Notes: a model not told the origin generated them from the sequence alone. DNA of 64,000 nt from Isoetes taiwanensis (GCA_021234155.1 JAJEKV010000018.1:13103236-13167235); one strand, 5' to 3'; counted from the first letter of the stretch, positions 34,052 to 46,730 are shown. Numbers and translations are program-made.

Positions 34052-37000
34052 ATTAGTCACGGACATGCGGAATGGGTAGAGGTAGGTGGTGGAATAAAGA
34101 GTTATAAATGTAATAGAATGCAATTGTGAAAGGTTTAGCCTTGGACATATCGAGCGGATAGAAATAACGGGATGCACAGGATGGATTCGAATGCATAGAG
34201 ATGATAGAGTGCATTATTCTAAGTGAGAAAAGTTGATGCTTTATATTAGTTCAATCATTTAAGGGGAAAAAAACTTAATACAACTGATTTACAATTATCA
34301 TTAGAACATGGCAACTTACACTGGAATTTGTTTCCATCTTTGGAAACGATAGATATATCTGATGCTTAACATGACATTCATCTTTTGTCTCCTTCATGAC
34401 ATTCATCTTTTGTCTCCTTCTGGATCATTGTCTGTTCCATTCATGAGCTGCATGTTAATCCCAGGCATTAGTAATTTTGATAAACCTTATATGCTTCATA
34501 AGTTGTATTTGAGTGTTGTAAGCAGGACATGAATATGTTGTAATAAGCGTGTAAGAGCAATGCCATCATGGACTCTCCTCTCACTCTTGGACTTGGGCAC
34601 CTCAAATACTATCCTTCTTCAGTTGTTTATCCTTGTTTATCCTTCTTTACTGTAGTACATCTGATAACATACATCAAACATAAAAGTATACAAATATATT
34701 ATATTTCTTCCAAAAATTATCAAATGGTATTCACAATATAGCTAGAGGAGTGATGAATGTTGCTATCTTAATTGAGTAGGGCTTTGGTATATCTTGAAAA
34801 CTTGCAAACAATGGAGCTGAAGAAATAAAGTGTCTTGGAAAAGTCGTTAACAAATGGCACATACCCCTCTAATAGAACTCTTTGCTCATGTGTCATGGAA
34901 AAACGACATGCAACAATCCTTAACTAACTAAAGTGATGAAGATGGTTTTGCTCTGCCAAATGAAAGCTTCTTTAACATACAACAAAATTCGAACTTTAAA
35001 CTCCATCAACTAATGTCCATTTAATTCAACACATATCTGCCATGGGCTTTCTAGCCACGTCCACACAGATATCAAGGATCACTGGCCAGATGGGCATGCT
35101 TACCTCGAAAGTTGAAACAGGTCAAATATATGTGTACTTCCACATAATATTGAGATGAGAAATGTCTAACCAATCATTATGAAAAACAAATTATTAAACA
35201 ATAATCATGTCTTGCTTTAGAGTTTCTAACTGCCAGGTTTTTTCCATTTCTATTTTGTATAAGCCTCTAAGTCTTGGATAGGAATAACTACATCAGATGG
35301 ATCCTTAAGAATATTTCAAATCTACAACAATGCAAACAATCTGTCCTCCTCCAACTCTAGAATGTTCCGTGGGTGACTCTGCCCTAACATAACTATACTC
35401 TCCAAATTAAATTATGTTTTATAACATGTAGTAGACACTGGTCAACATAATGAGAAAGGGTTTATTCTATACATCTCTTTGTTTGCCTTTAAAGCAAGAA
35501 AGCAAGCCTCTGTATAGAACCACCTAGTTGGACTGTCAAAGATTGACAGCGAGAACTTGAAAATTTACAAAAAACATATTGTGACAATGTGCTCATCACT
35601 AGTGCCAACATCAATGCATCAAATGACATTTGAAAGCACATTGAATAGGACCTTAACAGTGCTTTGAAAACTTGCAAAACAATGCACCTGGTCTTTGAAA
35701 AGCCTTTAACAAATGGCAACTGAACCATTTGCTCCTGTGTCATGGCCAGATGGTGTGCTACAATTCTTGATCAACTAAATTGATGATGATGGTTCTTCTT
35801 CAATTCTGCAAAACAGAAAGCTCCTTAAACATACAACAAAATTTGTCTATTTTTGCTCAAAGAGTCTTTGCAATTTTCTGACCTCTAATTTGTATCAGAT
35901 CTTTATAGAGCCAGAAAGTTTCCACTGCTTTCCTACCTGTTTCGCAAGGTCTAACTGTGCTTATCAATTTTGCAAGGCCGCAACACCAAAAGCCTAAAAC
36001 AAATCTAGTCAAACCTTTACCTAAATACCTAAATCACAGCATAAATGAATTACACATAGAAGAACCATGGCATTTGTATTCAGCAACTTCTCAAACAATC
36101 TCATATTTGGAGCTTCTACTCATCTTATGCAACATCTCTTGGCCCTTCAAGCATTGCAATTGCGGAAATCTATGAAACAAATAGAACGTCAAGCCTAAAT
36201 TAAATAATCACAGATTTCAGAAGAAACAACCCATCTTGGAATACCTCCTCTCTCCAGAGCTACCATCTAGACCTCAGATCTCTGTGACATCATAAAAATG
36301 GCCCAAACATGACATAGTCGAATATAAGGTTGAAAAGGTGAGAGTAAGAATGCATGGCTGTTATCTTTGTACTAAGCTATACAGTGTGATGCTGCTCTCC
36401 AGGATGCCAAGTAAAGTTCAAATGCTCTGCATTTGTACAAAAACAAAAAGTGACAGAAAAAGCTATAAGAATGAGATAGGAAACTTATATTTCATGCCAT
36501 AGTTTGAAATTCATGGATCACTATGAGTAGGGTTTTACATAGAACAACATGCCAAGAGAGAAAAAGAAGAATAAAGCTTGTCCTAATGAATTACAAATGA
36601 ACAAATGCGAAATATTGACATGTTTACTCCAGATCAAAATTCCATTCAGTGCACACCACTTTTAAAGATGTATGGAGAGCTCAAGAACCTTTCCCTAAAG
36701 AGTTTAAAGACTTGCTTCAGAATGTTGTAAATCAACTTAAGTTTCAAGTGATGTGTAAGTCTAAGTTGTCCATGAAACATCAAATGTTGTGTGCATCTTT
36801 GCATCTGCAAAAGTAAGAAGCTATGATAAGAAAAACTGTGTTGAAATTATTATACTAACTGTTTATTTTCTGGTCTCTGTGTAGACCAAATCATTAATAA
36901 AAGCCATCAAGGCCTATTCTTGCTCAAATCATCTGTGCCATGCGGCTAAAGTGCAAGGGATGAGTTTATTTACTGTGACAATGGGCCCTCCTGCAATAAG

Positions 37001-38280
37001 ACATAGCAAGTTTGAATTTATTTATGCAACATTCCATTGTTCAGTTTCTGCAATAACGTACAAACAGCTCCATTCAGATTTGTTATTAAGCACATAATCT
37101 GAATACTGCTTTGCAACAAACCTACTGCAAATCCTGTTTTGGTAGAAAGCAAAAAAGCAACGTCTGCATAAAGGATGACAGTTTAAAGTCTTGATAGGAA
37201 TAGATGTAGCGTGCAAACATTTCAATAGCAAGGTGCAAAGCTATATTGAAAATTTTCATACAAAGAACTACATAAGTAAGAAACTAATCTCAAGGGCTCA
37301 CCAGGAAAGGGCTTACTCAGAAGGAATCATTTCGAAGTTCTAGAGTGCTCGTGCTGCTATGCTATAAAAGCTAAAACAGGCCTTATGCAATACAAAATGG
37401 AGTCTTTGTCATGAATACATAATGCGCAAATAAATGCTGAACCCAAGGACATTTTAAAGATTTGATAGGAATAGACGTAATGTGCAAATGAATACTGAAG
37501 TTAAGGTTAACAGTTGAATAGCAAGCTGCTAAGTTATATTGAAAACGTTTATATCAAGAGCTATAGAGATAAGAAACTAAATTCTAGGGCTCACCAGGAA
37601 AGAATCATTTAAAGACGTGGATACTGGAGTGTTCCTGCTGCTATTCAATAGAAGCCAAAACATGCCTCTGGCAATACAAAATTGGAGCCTTTGCCATGAA
37701 TAGGTAACATGCAAATAAATGCTAAACTTAGGGATATTTTAAATATTTAATAGAATAGACGTACTGAAAGTGTGAGTAGAAATTTGATTGCCATAGCATT
37801 GGTTGGGGCTGGTGGAAAATACTTTGAACGATTCCATTAAAATGCTTTTGAATTGAGCAAATTCCCAAAACCCCTTCAGCTTTTCAAGAAAAAGAGTGTC
37901 ATAACTGCATAAAAAAGCAAGGTCAGAATATAATCGAATATGAAGAAGCCCAAAAGAGAAAATGCGATGCATAACTTTTTAATTCTTCTATATCCATTGA
38001 ATAAGTTAAGGATTGAATCCAATATTGCAAAGAGAAGAGCGGCAAAGGAAATAATTGAAGCACAAACAGATAAAGAAGAGAGCTTGGGTGCATCAGAAAG
38101 CTAAATGGCGAAGGGGGCACAGAAATCTGCAGTATATGCTATGCATGCGAAATGAATGCTCGTCGCCCCTCCATTGCCCGCACCATGAAAGAAGAAGGAA
38201 AAAAAAAATTCCCAACCCATGATCCCGCCGCCACCGCTTATTCAAAGGAGGGATGCCTCTTCCTAATTCAGAAAAAATAA
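34052..38280. other. Intergenic, with diverged internal duplications
   Basis: I see no gene. A block of about 200 bp at 34790-34990 recurs, diverged, at 35660-35850 (shared words: AACAAATGGCA, TGTGTCATGG, AACATACAACAAAATT). A second family of about 275 bp recurs at 37150-37310, 37440-37610 and in part from 37690 (shared: AGGGCTCACCAGGAAAG, GATAGGAATAGAYGTA, ATAAGTAAGAAACTAA). These suggest old local duplications. Confidence 0.5.
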
Positions 38281-38442
38281 CTTGTTGTGGGGTTGGTAAT
38301 CCTAGAAAAATGCATCAAATAGTCAATAGGCTGATCTCCTTCCAAAGTCTGGGCCATTCTAGCTTCTTTTGATCTCAAAATAATACAGACCTGCAGATGT
38401 TTTGGTTCAAAATAACTAACACGGTTGATACAGATGGTATAC

Positions 38443-38740
38443 CTTGCTCATTGAATTCAACGAAAACACTTTTTCCATATTCCATGTATAGAGCTCGTGG
38501 TTCCAATTCAAAAATAGCGAATCCCTTGGTTACACGAAGGATCCATTTCCTTTCAAAGATTTCTTGAAGAACTAACTCTTGCCTGCAAGAATGAGACGAA
38601 ATTTAGCTTGATAATCTTGCTTTTGTAAAGGAATGCCAGAATAACATACCCTGTGGTAGGAAGCTACGAATCGGGATGGAAGACAATTTCAAATGTAGGT
38701 TCTCTTAAAGCATCCGTTTCCCATTTAGGTGAAGGTATTC
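38443..38740 (-). pseudogene. Two unidentified coding exons
   Basis: On the minus strand, an exon about 38650-38740 (WETDALREPTFEIVFHPDS, then TAG, then LPTTG) ends at a GT donor. It joins in phase to an exon at 38443-38582 with a TTCTTGCAG acceptor and a GTATAC donor, reading QELVLQEIFERKWILRVTKG and FAIFELEPRALYMEYGKSVF. Codon content and splice phase look genuinely coding, but I do not recognise the protein. The TAG in the first exon suggests decay or a missing intron border. Sequence near 38300-38390 may hold a further exon with ARMAQTLEGDQPIDYLMHFS. Confidence 0.45.
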
Positions 38741-39016
38741 ATAACTGCCCTGCTGCAGAACAACTGCTATGCAGCCGGTGGAGCTGCTACATGTGGCCGA
38801 ACCTAGTACTTCTGAGGATTGCCCTACTTTGGGGACGTGCCTGGCCTTGAATATGCAGCGAGAGGAGAAATTTCATGCTGTTCTATCAAATATGGATGGA
38901 AAAAAACTCCAAAAAACATGGTAATAGCGCCTCACTGCCAGACTTTTTTTCCTTTTCTGAATGTTGCCGACGCCATAGCTACAACTTTCGTCCAGTGTGA
39001 TTCAATAGCTCTGCAA

Positions 39017-39178
39017 TGGATCCATCAGACGAAATTCAAATAGTCTCGCAGGGGAGCCGCAAGAAGATAGAAGCGGATAGGGAACGCCGCATGCGGCGTA
39101 AGATGTGGCGTTCTCTGGCACGTTCTGAACCCCATCCCAAAATAAAAAAGAAGATGTATTTTAATTGGTTTTAATTGG
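39017..39178 (+). CDS. Small open frame with a basic segment
   Basis: It starts MDPSDEIQIVSQGSRKKIEA and continues DRERRMRRKMWRSLARSEP. The basic stretch recalls the start of a bHLH basic region, but no helix-loop-helix follows before the stop. It could be a first exon or a chance frame. Confidence 0.2.
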
Positions 39179-39321
39179 TTAAGGGTTAATTGTAATCGGG
39201 GGCAGCTCGTGAGTCGTGGCTCAGCCTCAGCCACAAGGCCCGTGACAGCAAGGAGCTGCTGATTGGGCCGTTTTCCGGCAGTCTCGCCTGACTGATAGGA
39301 TCTCGTCACGTCGCAGGGCCA

Positions 39322-39498
39322 ATCGTGGTATTTATCGACCACCGTCATGTTTGAACCAGCGTGAACCTAAAAAAACTCCGTGTATTTTTTCTCTCAATGT
39401 GGTTTTAACATGACACTCACTCAAAAATTGGTTGTCCACAAAAACCTCGTGTATTTTTTTTTGGTTCAAACATGACGGTGGTTGATAAATACCACGCC
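39322..39498. mobile_element. MITE with 37-bp inverted repeats
   Basis: The left arm 39322-39358 starts ATCGTGGTATTTATCGACCA; the right arm 39461-39498 is its near-perfect reverse complement (one or two mismatches). The 177-bp element is flanked by direct copies of CGTCGCAGGGCCA at 39309-39321 and 39499-39511, a candidate target duplication. Inside, CTCCGTGTATTTTTTC and CTCGTGTATTTTTTTT form a direct repeat. It has no coding capacity. Confidence 0.8.
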
Positions 39499-39511
39499 CG
39501 TCGCAGGGCCA

Positions 39512-41058
39512 TCAAGCTGCAGACAGACAGACGGTGGAAAAAGGAAGATACAGAGAAAAGAATTTCCGGTGGCAGTATTCAGGCCCTGGGAGCAAATCGA
39601 TTGGGTTCCTGGGTGGAATCTGGAGTATTCGACACAAGAACGCCGTTCTAGCCAGATTTTGGGCCTGAATGTTGCCAGCAATCCAGATCGTTTGAATCGA
39701 TTTTGTCCGCTGCCGCCCTTTTATAACAGAAGTCGAACACCTTTTCTTGAAGCTCCGATTCAACAGATATTTACTTCCACTCTGTTGTGTTTGGCAATTT
39801 CTTGCATCAAAGGACTAAGATGAAGGCCCTCCACATATTTCCAAATCGAAGCCCAGGAAAGGAACATCCAGACTAGAAGAAGGGCACGAAACAAAGAGGT
39901 ATCAATATGATTTCATGGGCTTAACCAAGCATTTGACACATCTCGAAATAGGGCAAATCAAATTTGCTTGGAAGAATTTCTTTGAAACGGCAAGGCAAAG
40001 CTCTAGATCATCTGGATAGAGGCAAAACAACTAAAGCATGTCCACGAGCAGCAGACCAATTCGTTATTTGAAAATTGAGGGATCTTTTAGACCACAAAAC
40101 TTCCAGGCTTCCGACCCCCTCCAATTTTTTCACAGATACAATTTTATGCTTCCTGTGTATTCTAGCAGCAGAAATTGAACGGAACTGGCTCCAAATTCAG
40201 GTATGGAGATCTTCGCAAACGGGTTTGTGATTAAAGCATTATCCTGGCTCTGCATAATGAAGTTTTTACTGGAAAGGCTTTGATATTGTAGGTGACAGAG
40301 GTGCTCTATAATTCCAGACTTGCCATAGCCAGATTCTGTGCCTAAACCCCTATACTTGATTAAGCTGTCCTTTTTTATTACCCCTCAGAAATGTAACGAA
40401 TCTTTGGGTGCAGGGTAGAAATTCATAGATTTGAACAGTTTCTTGCTAATATGGGTGCGGATTTGCTACAGCGGCATATGCCATTGGTCGAATTGCTGAA
40501 AAGAGGGACATTGCTATAGTAATCTGTGCAAGAACCAGTGAAAGAACCATAACCGCCCTCAACTACTAAGAGATCTGGGTGCCGAAATCTTCACAGAATT
40601 AGGCTTAAGGCATTTCAATTTATGTGCCAAAATTGCCTTTGGCCCCTTAAGTTGATTGCTTTGAGATTAGATTCGGAAGAGGAGGAGGATGCAATACATC
40701 AAATTCGCAATTGTGAGAAGATGAGCAAGCAGTTTCGTTTCTATTCAGCATGCAAACAGGGCAACGAGATGCTCATAGGCCAGGCTTTGGCAGAAGAACA
40801 AAAGGAAAGACTGGAATATTTGGCTATTGCTGGATGTCTGAAACCCAAGTGGTGGAGAATGCGGCTTTGGTGCATATGAAAAAACTGAATCAATCATCTG
40901 GTGACGGGCAGAGCCTCTCTCCGAGGATGAAGCACGAAAGCCCCTCTAAAGGCGACAGTCTGAGAAATGCATGTGGTACGTATCCCCTGTCAAATTACTA
41001 TGAGACAAATTGAGGGTTGTCAGCGATACACTGCTAGACAGTCATGCTAAACTCAACC
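39512..41058. other. No recognisable gene
   Basis: Short open frames only. 40622-40879 encodes EEEDAIHQIRNCEKMSKQFR and nearby charged sequence without a recognisable domain. The MULE target-site duplication begins at 41059. Confidence 0.35.
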
Positions 41059-41067
41059 GGAGGTTCC
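41059..41067. repeat. MULE target-site duplication, left
   Basis: GGAGGTTCC is repeated exactly at 51977-51985, just outside the right TIR. Nine bases is the usual length for Mutator-like elements. Confidence 0.9.
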
Positions 41068-41129
41068 CGAGCCCCGTAAATGTCGGACACTGACATGTTT
41101 TAACCATGTCATTTTGACATGTTATAGCC
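41068..41129 (+). repeat. MULE left terminal inverted repeat
   Basis: It starts CGAGCCCCGTAAATGTCGGA and ends TTTTGACATGTTATAGCC. It contains three GACATG words, two of them in TGACATGTT. The inner 15 bases, TGACATGTTATAGCC, are the reverse complement of the unit amplified in the internal arrays. Confidence 0.92.
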
Positions 41130-41131
41130 GT

Positions 41132-41264
41132 GGATGGGCGATGACTCCTGATGGATGGGCGATGACTCCTGATGGATGGGGGATGACTCCTGATGCCAGG
41201 GCATGGGCACGACCACCCATCTTCAATATGCCATGGATCCTCATCTTCAATATGCCATGGATCC
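41132..41264. repeat. Subterminal tandem repeats of the MULE
   Basis: The 21-bp unit GGATGGGCGATGACTCCTGA plus T occurs three times (41132, 41153, 41174), followed by a 24-bp unit with CATCTTCAATATGCCATGGA in two copies (about 41218-41264). Confidence 0.85.
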
Positions 41265-41711
41265 TCACGCCATGCAAGGATGGGCTTGTACGGATGTCAG
41301 AAAGACATGTTATAGCCACGAAGAAAGGAGGAATTCTGTTTTTTCAAACAGAGTGCCATTTCGAGACAATTCCTCCCCTTCCCGCGCCTTCATTGGAGCG
41401 AAATTGATGTAGGAGGAACCCTAAACCCAAAGCTGGTCGATTTGGAGTGGAGCATTCACGTTTATTGAACCCATTCACTGATCAACAGACTTAAAGCCGT
41501 TGTTCTTTCAGCCCAAATTTAAATTTGTTCACTTTGTTTACAATGTAAAATCGGCCAGCATTGTGGCACTATTGATGTATGCAAAAACAGCTTTGCTAAC
41601 GACAAGCCCAATGATATTTACTCAGTCTGGCAGCAGGTAAGAGTATCAAAGTTCTTTATTTTTGGGAAAACATGGCACAGTACATCATCTCCTGCTTCAT
41701 TTCCTTCTGTT

Positions 41712-42002
41712 TTGTGGCAGATGTTGGAAGGGATTGAGGCACAAAATCCTCTCGAGGGACCTTTCAGCCAAAAGGATTTGCAATGGACAGAAGACAAAAG
41801 AGTAAAGAAAGCGGTTGGCTCAGTTAGTGGTGTTTCAGCCCAATTTTGTTACATTCCAACTGCCCGTGTTCCAGATTTTGTTGAAGGGGAGAGGAGAAAT
41901 GTGCATTGCCCAACAGATTTCTACAAGAGCACTAGCAAATCCCAAAAACCAGGCTCTTTGAAACAACCTAATGTGAATAGTCATTTGACATACACAATGT
42001 AA
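41712..42002 (+). CDS. Possible 5' exon of MULE transposase or accessory ORF
   Basis: The frame includes GSVSGVSAQFCYIPTARVPD and RRNVHCPTDFYKSTSKSQKP. It lies upstream of the transposase in the same element and orientation. A further coding-like piece, CTMDFPTKRDWVRGLLVEGH then SPREVMRMHEEQ, lies in another frame near 42600-42700 and probably belongs to the transposase N-terminus. Exon borders were not resolved. Confidence 0.4.
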   Translation: MWQMLEGIEAQNPLEGPFSQKDLQWTEDKRVKKAVGSVSGVSAQFCYIPTARVPDFVEGERRNVHCPTDFYKSTSKSQKPGSLKQPNVNSHLTYTM

Positions 42003-42762
42003 GCCTATTTTGAAATAGCTGTTTGGTGTGTTTGGTGTGCAAAGAACTAAACTAAAATGTAACTTGCCATTTGTAATTGTAGCTACTTGGTGCACTTATG
42101 GACCAAGTGATTTCAAATGAGGACATTCATCCAATTGAGCCACGAAAACCAAGGCAAGAACAGTAAAAAGAAAACCAAATGGGGAAAGGATGGGATATTG
42201 CGTAACCTATGGAACAAAGAAAGTTGATCAAAGAATGTATTGACCAAAGAATTGGATGATTCTCGACCATATTGAGCAGCAAGTGGATGATTCTCAACAA
42301 CGTGGTAAAGGAAGGAATAAAAGGAAGAGCAGAGCTCAAGGTGGAAAAAAAGAAGCAAACAAGTCCTCTTCCCCGACATCATCGCCGAAATAGGCGAAAA
42401 GAAAGATCCAATTACTAGAAGAAGTAGAAGATTGCGTGGTGAGTCCTACAAACGAGGTTGTATGTGTCACTTTTAGTAAGACAACTATATATTAAACCGA
42501 AATGGAGTCGATTGTATACTATGAGAAGAACCATATCAACAAGGAAGGTGTTGTTTGCCATGGTCGATCCATGATGAAAGTGTTGGCACAAGATATCAAA
42601 GATGCACCATGGATTTCCCAACAAAAAGGGATTGGGTGAGGGGCTTGTTGGTAGAAGGTCACTCACCTCGAGAGGTAATGAGGATGCATGAAGAGCAAAG
42701 TTGTCCATAAGTTAGAAATGCAGGGGTGGGCAGCAAGGATAGAGATGACTTTCTAGATATAG

Positions 42763-44469
42763 ATGATATACTTTAACACATTTGATGAGGTTTCTAAGTC
42801 CACCGAAGCAAAAGATATGAATGTGACTCAAAGTGTGAGAATGTGGGTAGATCAAAATCCGCATTCGGTATTCTTGCATCAAGAAGGGGCACCCTTCCAT
42901 CTTGGGATCATGACACCCTTTCAAATGGAAATGTTATTGAAATATGGCAAGGGAAATGCCATAGCAATGGATGCCACCTTCAAGACTAATGACTTGAGGT
43001 TTATGTTGTATACCTTCATTGTATTTGATAGCCACGTAAATGGAGTGCCCGCTGCATGGGTTTTGACGCCTAGCTCAACGAAAAGTTGACATTCAATGTT
43101 GGCTTCAACATATGAAGAACCATATACACCTAGAAGATCCTACATGGGCCCCTCTTGCTTTATAGTTGACGATGCGAGGCGAGATTGGTGCTTTGAGTTG
43201 GTATGGCCAAAGACCCCTATTCAATTGTGCCTTTGGCATGTCGTACGCTCGTGGTTTAAAGTTTTGGTAAGATATGTGCATAATTCCTCTGTACGAAAGG
43301 AGATGTTTAAGGATATGGGTGACATCATGTATGGTACCAAGGTTGAGCCTATAGAGGAGGATGGGATATTCAAGGAAGATTATAGGGAAGCTTGTGCAAG
43401 AGCAGGCAAGGCTCGCCTTGAACAATTCAAGGAGAAATGGAAGGAGTACGAACAAGTTGTTGCTTATGTCAACAAGGAATGGACAAACAATGTGTGCTCA
43501 TGGATTATCGTGTCGAGAATGTATCCCCATAGTAACCAAGAGACCACAGCTGCTGTAGAGTCCTATCATGCTGCCTTGAAGAGAAGGTTGGGTATTTTTA
43601 AGCATGAGTTGAGGGGAAGAAGATTAGATTGGCTGATCTACATGTTGGTACATGACCTAGGGAATCATCTAGTGTATGAGAGGTTCGTGAAGGAGAGTGG
43701 TTTCAAGTTGAATTACTATAAAGAAAAGATCGTGGAGTGTGCAATAATTGGAGCCAGAAGTATTCCAGATGATGCTGTTACTTGGGTGGACCTTGAAAAG
43801 GGTGAGGCTCATGTTTGGAGTCAAACAACCAATGGTGTCCCTTACTTGGTTGTTGTGAGTGATAAGCAATGGAGTTGTTGTGATTGTGCATGGGCCATGA
43901 AAGGCAACATATGCAAGCACCAGGTGAAGGTTCTTCAAATGATAAATCATTGCAAAGAGAGAGACATTTTGGCAGCATGTGGCAAGAGGGTTGGGACAAC
44001 AAAGGGGGGCTTGGAAAATTTAGCATCAGGTGATGATGGAGCAAATGTGAGCGGTTGTGGAATGGAGAATGATGTTATTGGTTCAATGGAGGGTGATGAA
44101 GTTGCCAAAAATGCGGGCCAAACGGATGTCAAAACCTATGTATACAATGAGAACAATTTAATGGCAAGCATAGAAGAATCATGGGATCAAGTGAAGGGTG
44201 CAATTGCACAATGTCCTAGTCTCTTACCACATGTTGACTTCCTCATGAAAGAACTCAGGATCAAGGTAGAAAGGCTGAAAATTACAGCAGATAGAGAGTT
44301 CATTGACATGATTGTACCACCCATGCCAGGAGGGAAAGAAGATGGCACAGGGAATAGTCTTTCTAGATTACAATCCTACATAGACTTGGGCAAGAAACGA
44401 AAGGGTGGAGAACAAAAAGAGAGCATCTTCGAGAGGGAGTTGCAACAACATCTATTACTTGATTCGTAG
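42763..44469 (+). pseudogene. MULE transposase with SWIM zinc finger, one nonsense codon
   Basis: One reading frame spans this interval, broken only by TGA at 43087-43089. Before the stop lies the first catalytic block, GKGNAIAMDATFKTN (Asp codon at 42970), then LYTFIVFDSHVNGVPAAWVL. After it come CFIVDDARRD (second Asp, codon near 43168) and LCLWHVVRSWF, the Cys/His signature of MULE transposases. Further on is QETTAAVESYHAALKRR, with the expected catalytic Glu, and a SWIM finger CDCAWAMKGNICKH near 43880-43920. This is the DDE transposase that cuts and joins element ends. The stop falls between the first and second catalytic Asp, so the copy should be inactive unless read through. Upstream frame breaks near 42760 also suggest decay. 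Confidence 0.9.
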
Positions 44470-44693
44470 TGAAGTGGTAGTGAAGGATGTGAAGTGGTAG
44501 TGGTAGTGAACTTGTATGAATAATCATGGCCTAACATGTCAAGCTTATGAATATCATGGCCTAATTTTGAGATGAACACTATATGTATTCTGTACTTCAA
44601 TTCCTAATATACAAGATCATCCAAGCTGTTAACTTAACAAGTGCCTAGGACTATATATTTTGTACTTAAATTCCTTGTCTACTTAAATTTCTG
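44470..44693. other. Spacer after transposase
   Basis: This is AT-rich sequence, probably the transposase 3' UTR. It contains short direct repeats (GTGAAGTGGTAGTG, ATCATGGCCTAA). Confidence 0.4.
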
Positions 44694-45145
44694 ACTGGCT
44701 ATAACATGTCAGGGCGTGGCTATAACATGTCATGTAGTGGGTATAACATGTCAGGGACAGGCTTTAACGTGTCAGGGAATGGCTATAACGTGTCAGGTGC
44801 TGGCTATAACATGGCAAGTTACAAGGCTATAACATGTCAGGGTCCAAGGCTTATAACAGGGATTGGCTATAACACGTCAGGGAATGGCTATAACATGTCA
44901 GGGAATGGCTATAACATGTCAGGGATTGGCTATAACATGTCAGGGATTGGCTATAACATGTCAGGGATTGGCTATAACATGTCAAAGGGGACTGGCTATA
45001 ACATGTCAGGGACTGGTATAACATGTCAGGGATTGGCTATAACATGTCAGGGTCTAAGGCTATAACATGTCAGGGACTGGCTATAACATGTCAGGGTCTA
45101 AGGCTATAACATGGCAGGGTCCAAGGCTAACATGTCAGGGACTGG
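44694..45145. repeat. TIR-word minisatellite, block 1
   Basis: About 20 units of 19-30 bp, each built on GGCTATAACATGTCAGGGA with variable linkers (TT, CT, TCTAAGG). The core GGCTATAACATGTCA is the exact reverse complement of the inner end of the MULE left TIR. Confidence 0.93.
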
Positions 45146-46316
45146 GTGTGCCAAGTGTGTGCCAAGTGTGTGCCAAGTGGGTGCCACTTGTGCCAAGTGT
45201 GTGCCAAGTGTGTGCCAAGTGGGTGCCACTTGTGCCAAGTGTGTGCCAAGTGTGTGCCAAGTGTGTGCCAAGTGGGTGCCAAGTATGTGCCAAGTGTGTG
45301 CCAAGTGGGTCCCACATGTGCCACCTAGGGCACAAGTGTCAAATTGGGTCCCAAATGTGCCAAATGGGTCCCACATGTGCCAAGTGGGTGTCAAGTGGGT
45401 CCCAAATGTGCCAAGTGGGTGCCACATGTGCTAAGTGGGTCACACATGTGCCAAGTGGGTGCCACTTGTGCCAAGTGTGTGCCAAGTGTGTGCCACTTGT
45501 GCCAAGTGTGTGCCAAGTGGGTGCCACGTAGATCTAAGGGTGCCACCTAGGGCACAAGTGTCGAATTGGGTCCCACATGTGCCAAATGGGTCCCACATGT
45601 GCCAAGTGGGTGTCAAGTGGGTCCCAAATGTGCCAAGTGGGTGCCACATGTGCTAAGTGGGTCACACATGTGCCAAGTGGGTGCCACTTGTGCCAAGTGT
45701 GTGCCAAGTGTGTGCCACTTGTGCCAAGTGTGTGCCAAGTGGGTGCCACGTGAGATCTAAGGGTGCCACCTAGGGCACAAGTGTCGAGTGGGTCCCACAT
45801 GTGCCAAATGGGTCCCACATGTGCCAAGTGGGTGTCAAGTGGGTCCCAAATGTGCCAAGTGGGTGCCACATGTGCTAAGTGGGTCACACATGTGCCAAGT
45901 GGGTGCCACTTGTGCCAAGTGTGTGCCAAGTGTGTGCCACTTGTGCCAAGTGTGTGCCAAGTGGGTGCCACGTAGATCTAAGGGTGCCACCTAGGGCACG
46001 TGTCAAATTGGGTCCCACATGTGCCAAGTGGGTCCCACATGTGCCAAGTGGGTGTCAAGTGGGTCCCAAATGTGCCAAGTGGGTGCCACATGTGCTAAGT
46101 GGGTCACACATGTGCCAAGTGGGTGCCACTTGTGCCAAGTGTGTGCCAAGTGTGTGCCACTTGTGCCAAGTGTGTGCCAAGTGGGTGCCACGTAGATCTA
46201 AGGGTGCCACCTAGGGCACAAGTGTCAAATTGGGTCCCACATGTGCCAAGTGGGTGCCAAGTGGGTCCCAAATGTGCCAAGTGGGTCCCACATGTGCCAA
46301 GTGGTGCCGCATGTGC
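45146..46316. repeat. GTGCCAAGTG minisatellite with 221-bp higher-order unit, block 1
   Basis: Short units of about 10-11 bp (GTGCCAAGTGG, GTGCCACTTGT, GTCCCACATGT) are organised in higher-order copies. The landmark CACCTAGGGCAC recurs at 45322, 45544, 45767, 45988 and 46208, so the period is 220-223 bp. All six frames are largely open because of the short unit, so apparent long ORFs here are artefacts. Confidence 0.93.
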
Positions 46317-46730
46317 CAAGTCTAGGGCTATAACATGTCAGGGACTGGCTATAACATGTCAGGGTCTAAGGCTATAACATGTCAGGGACTGGCTATAACA
46401 CGTCAGGGTCTAAGGCTATAACATGTCAGGGTCTAAGGCTATAACATGTCAGGGACCGGCTATAACACGTCAGGGTCTAAGGCTATAACATGTCAGGGTC
46501 TAAGGCTATAACATGGCAGGGTCCAAGGCTATAACATGTCAGGGACCGCTATAACATGTCGTGGTCTAAGGCTATAACATGTCAGGGTCTAAGGCTTTAA
46601 CATGTCAGGGTCTAAGGCTATAACATGTCAGGGTCTAAGGCTATAACATGTCAGGGACTGGCTATAACATGTCAGGGTCTAAGGCTATAACATGGCAGGG
46701 TCCAAGGCTATAACATGTCAGGGACTGGGT
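46317..46730. repeat. TIR-word minisatellite, block 2
   Basis: The GGCTATAACATGTCAGGG unit returns, mostly with the linker TCTAAGG (25-bp period), in about 17 units. Some copies read AACACGTCA or AACATGGCA. Confidence 0.92.
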
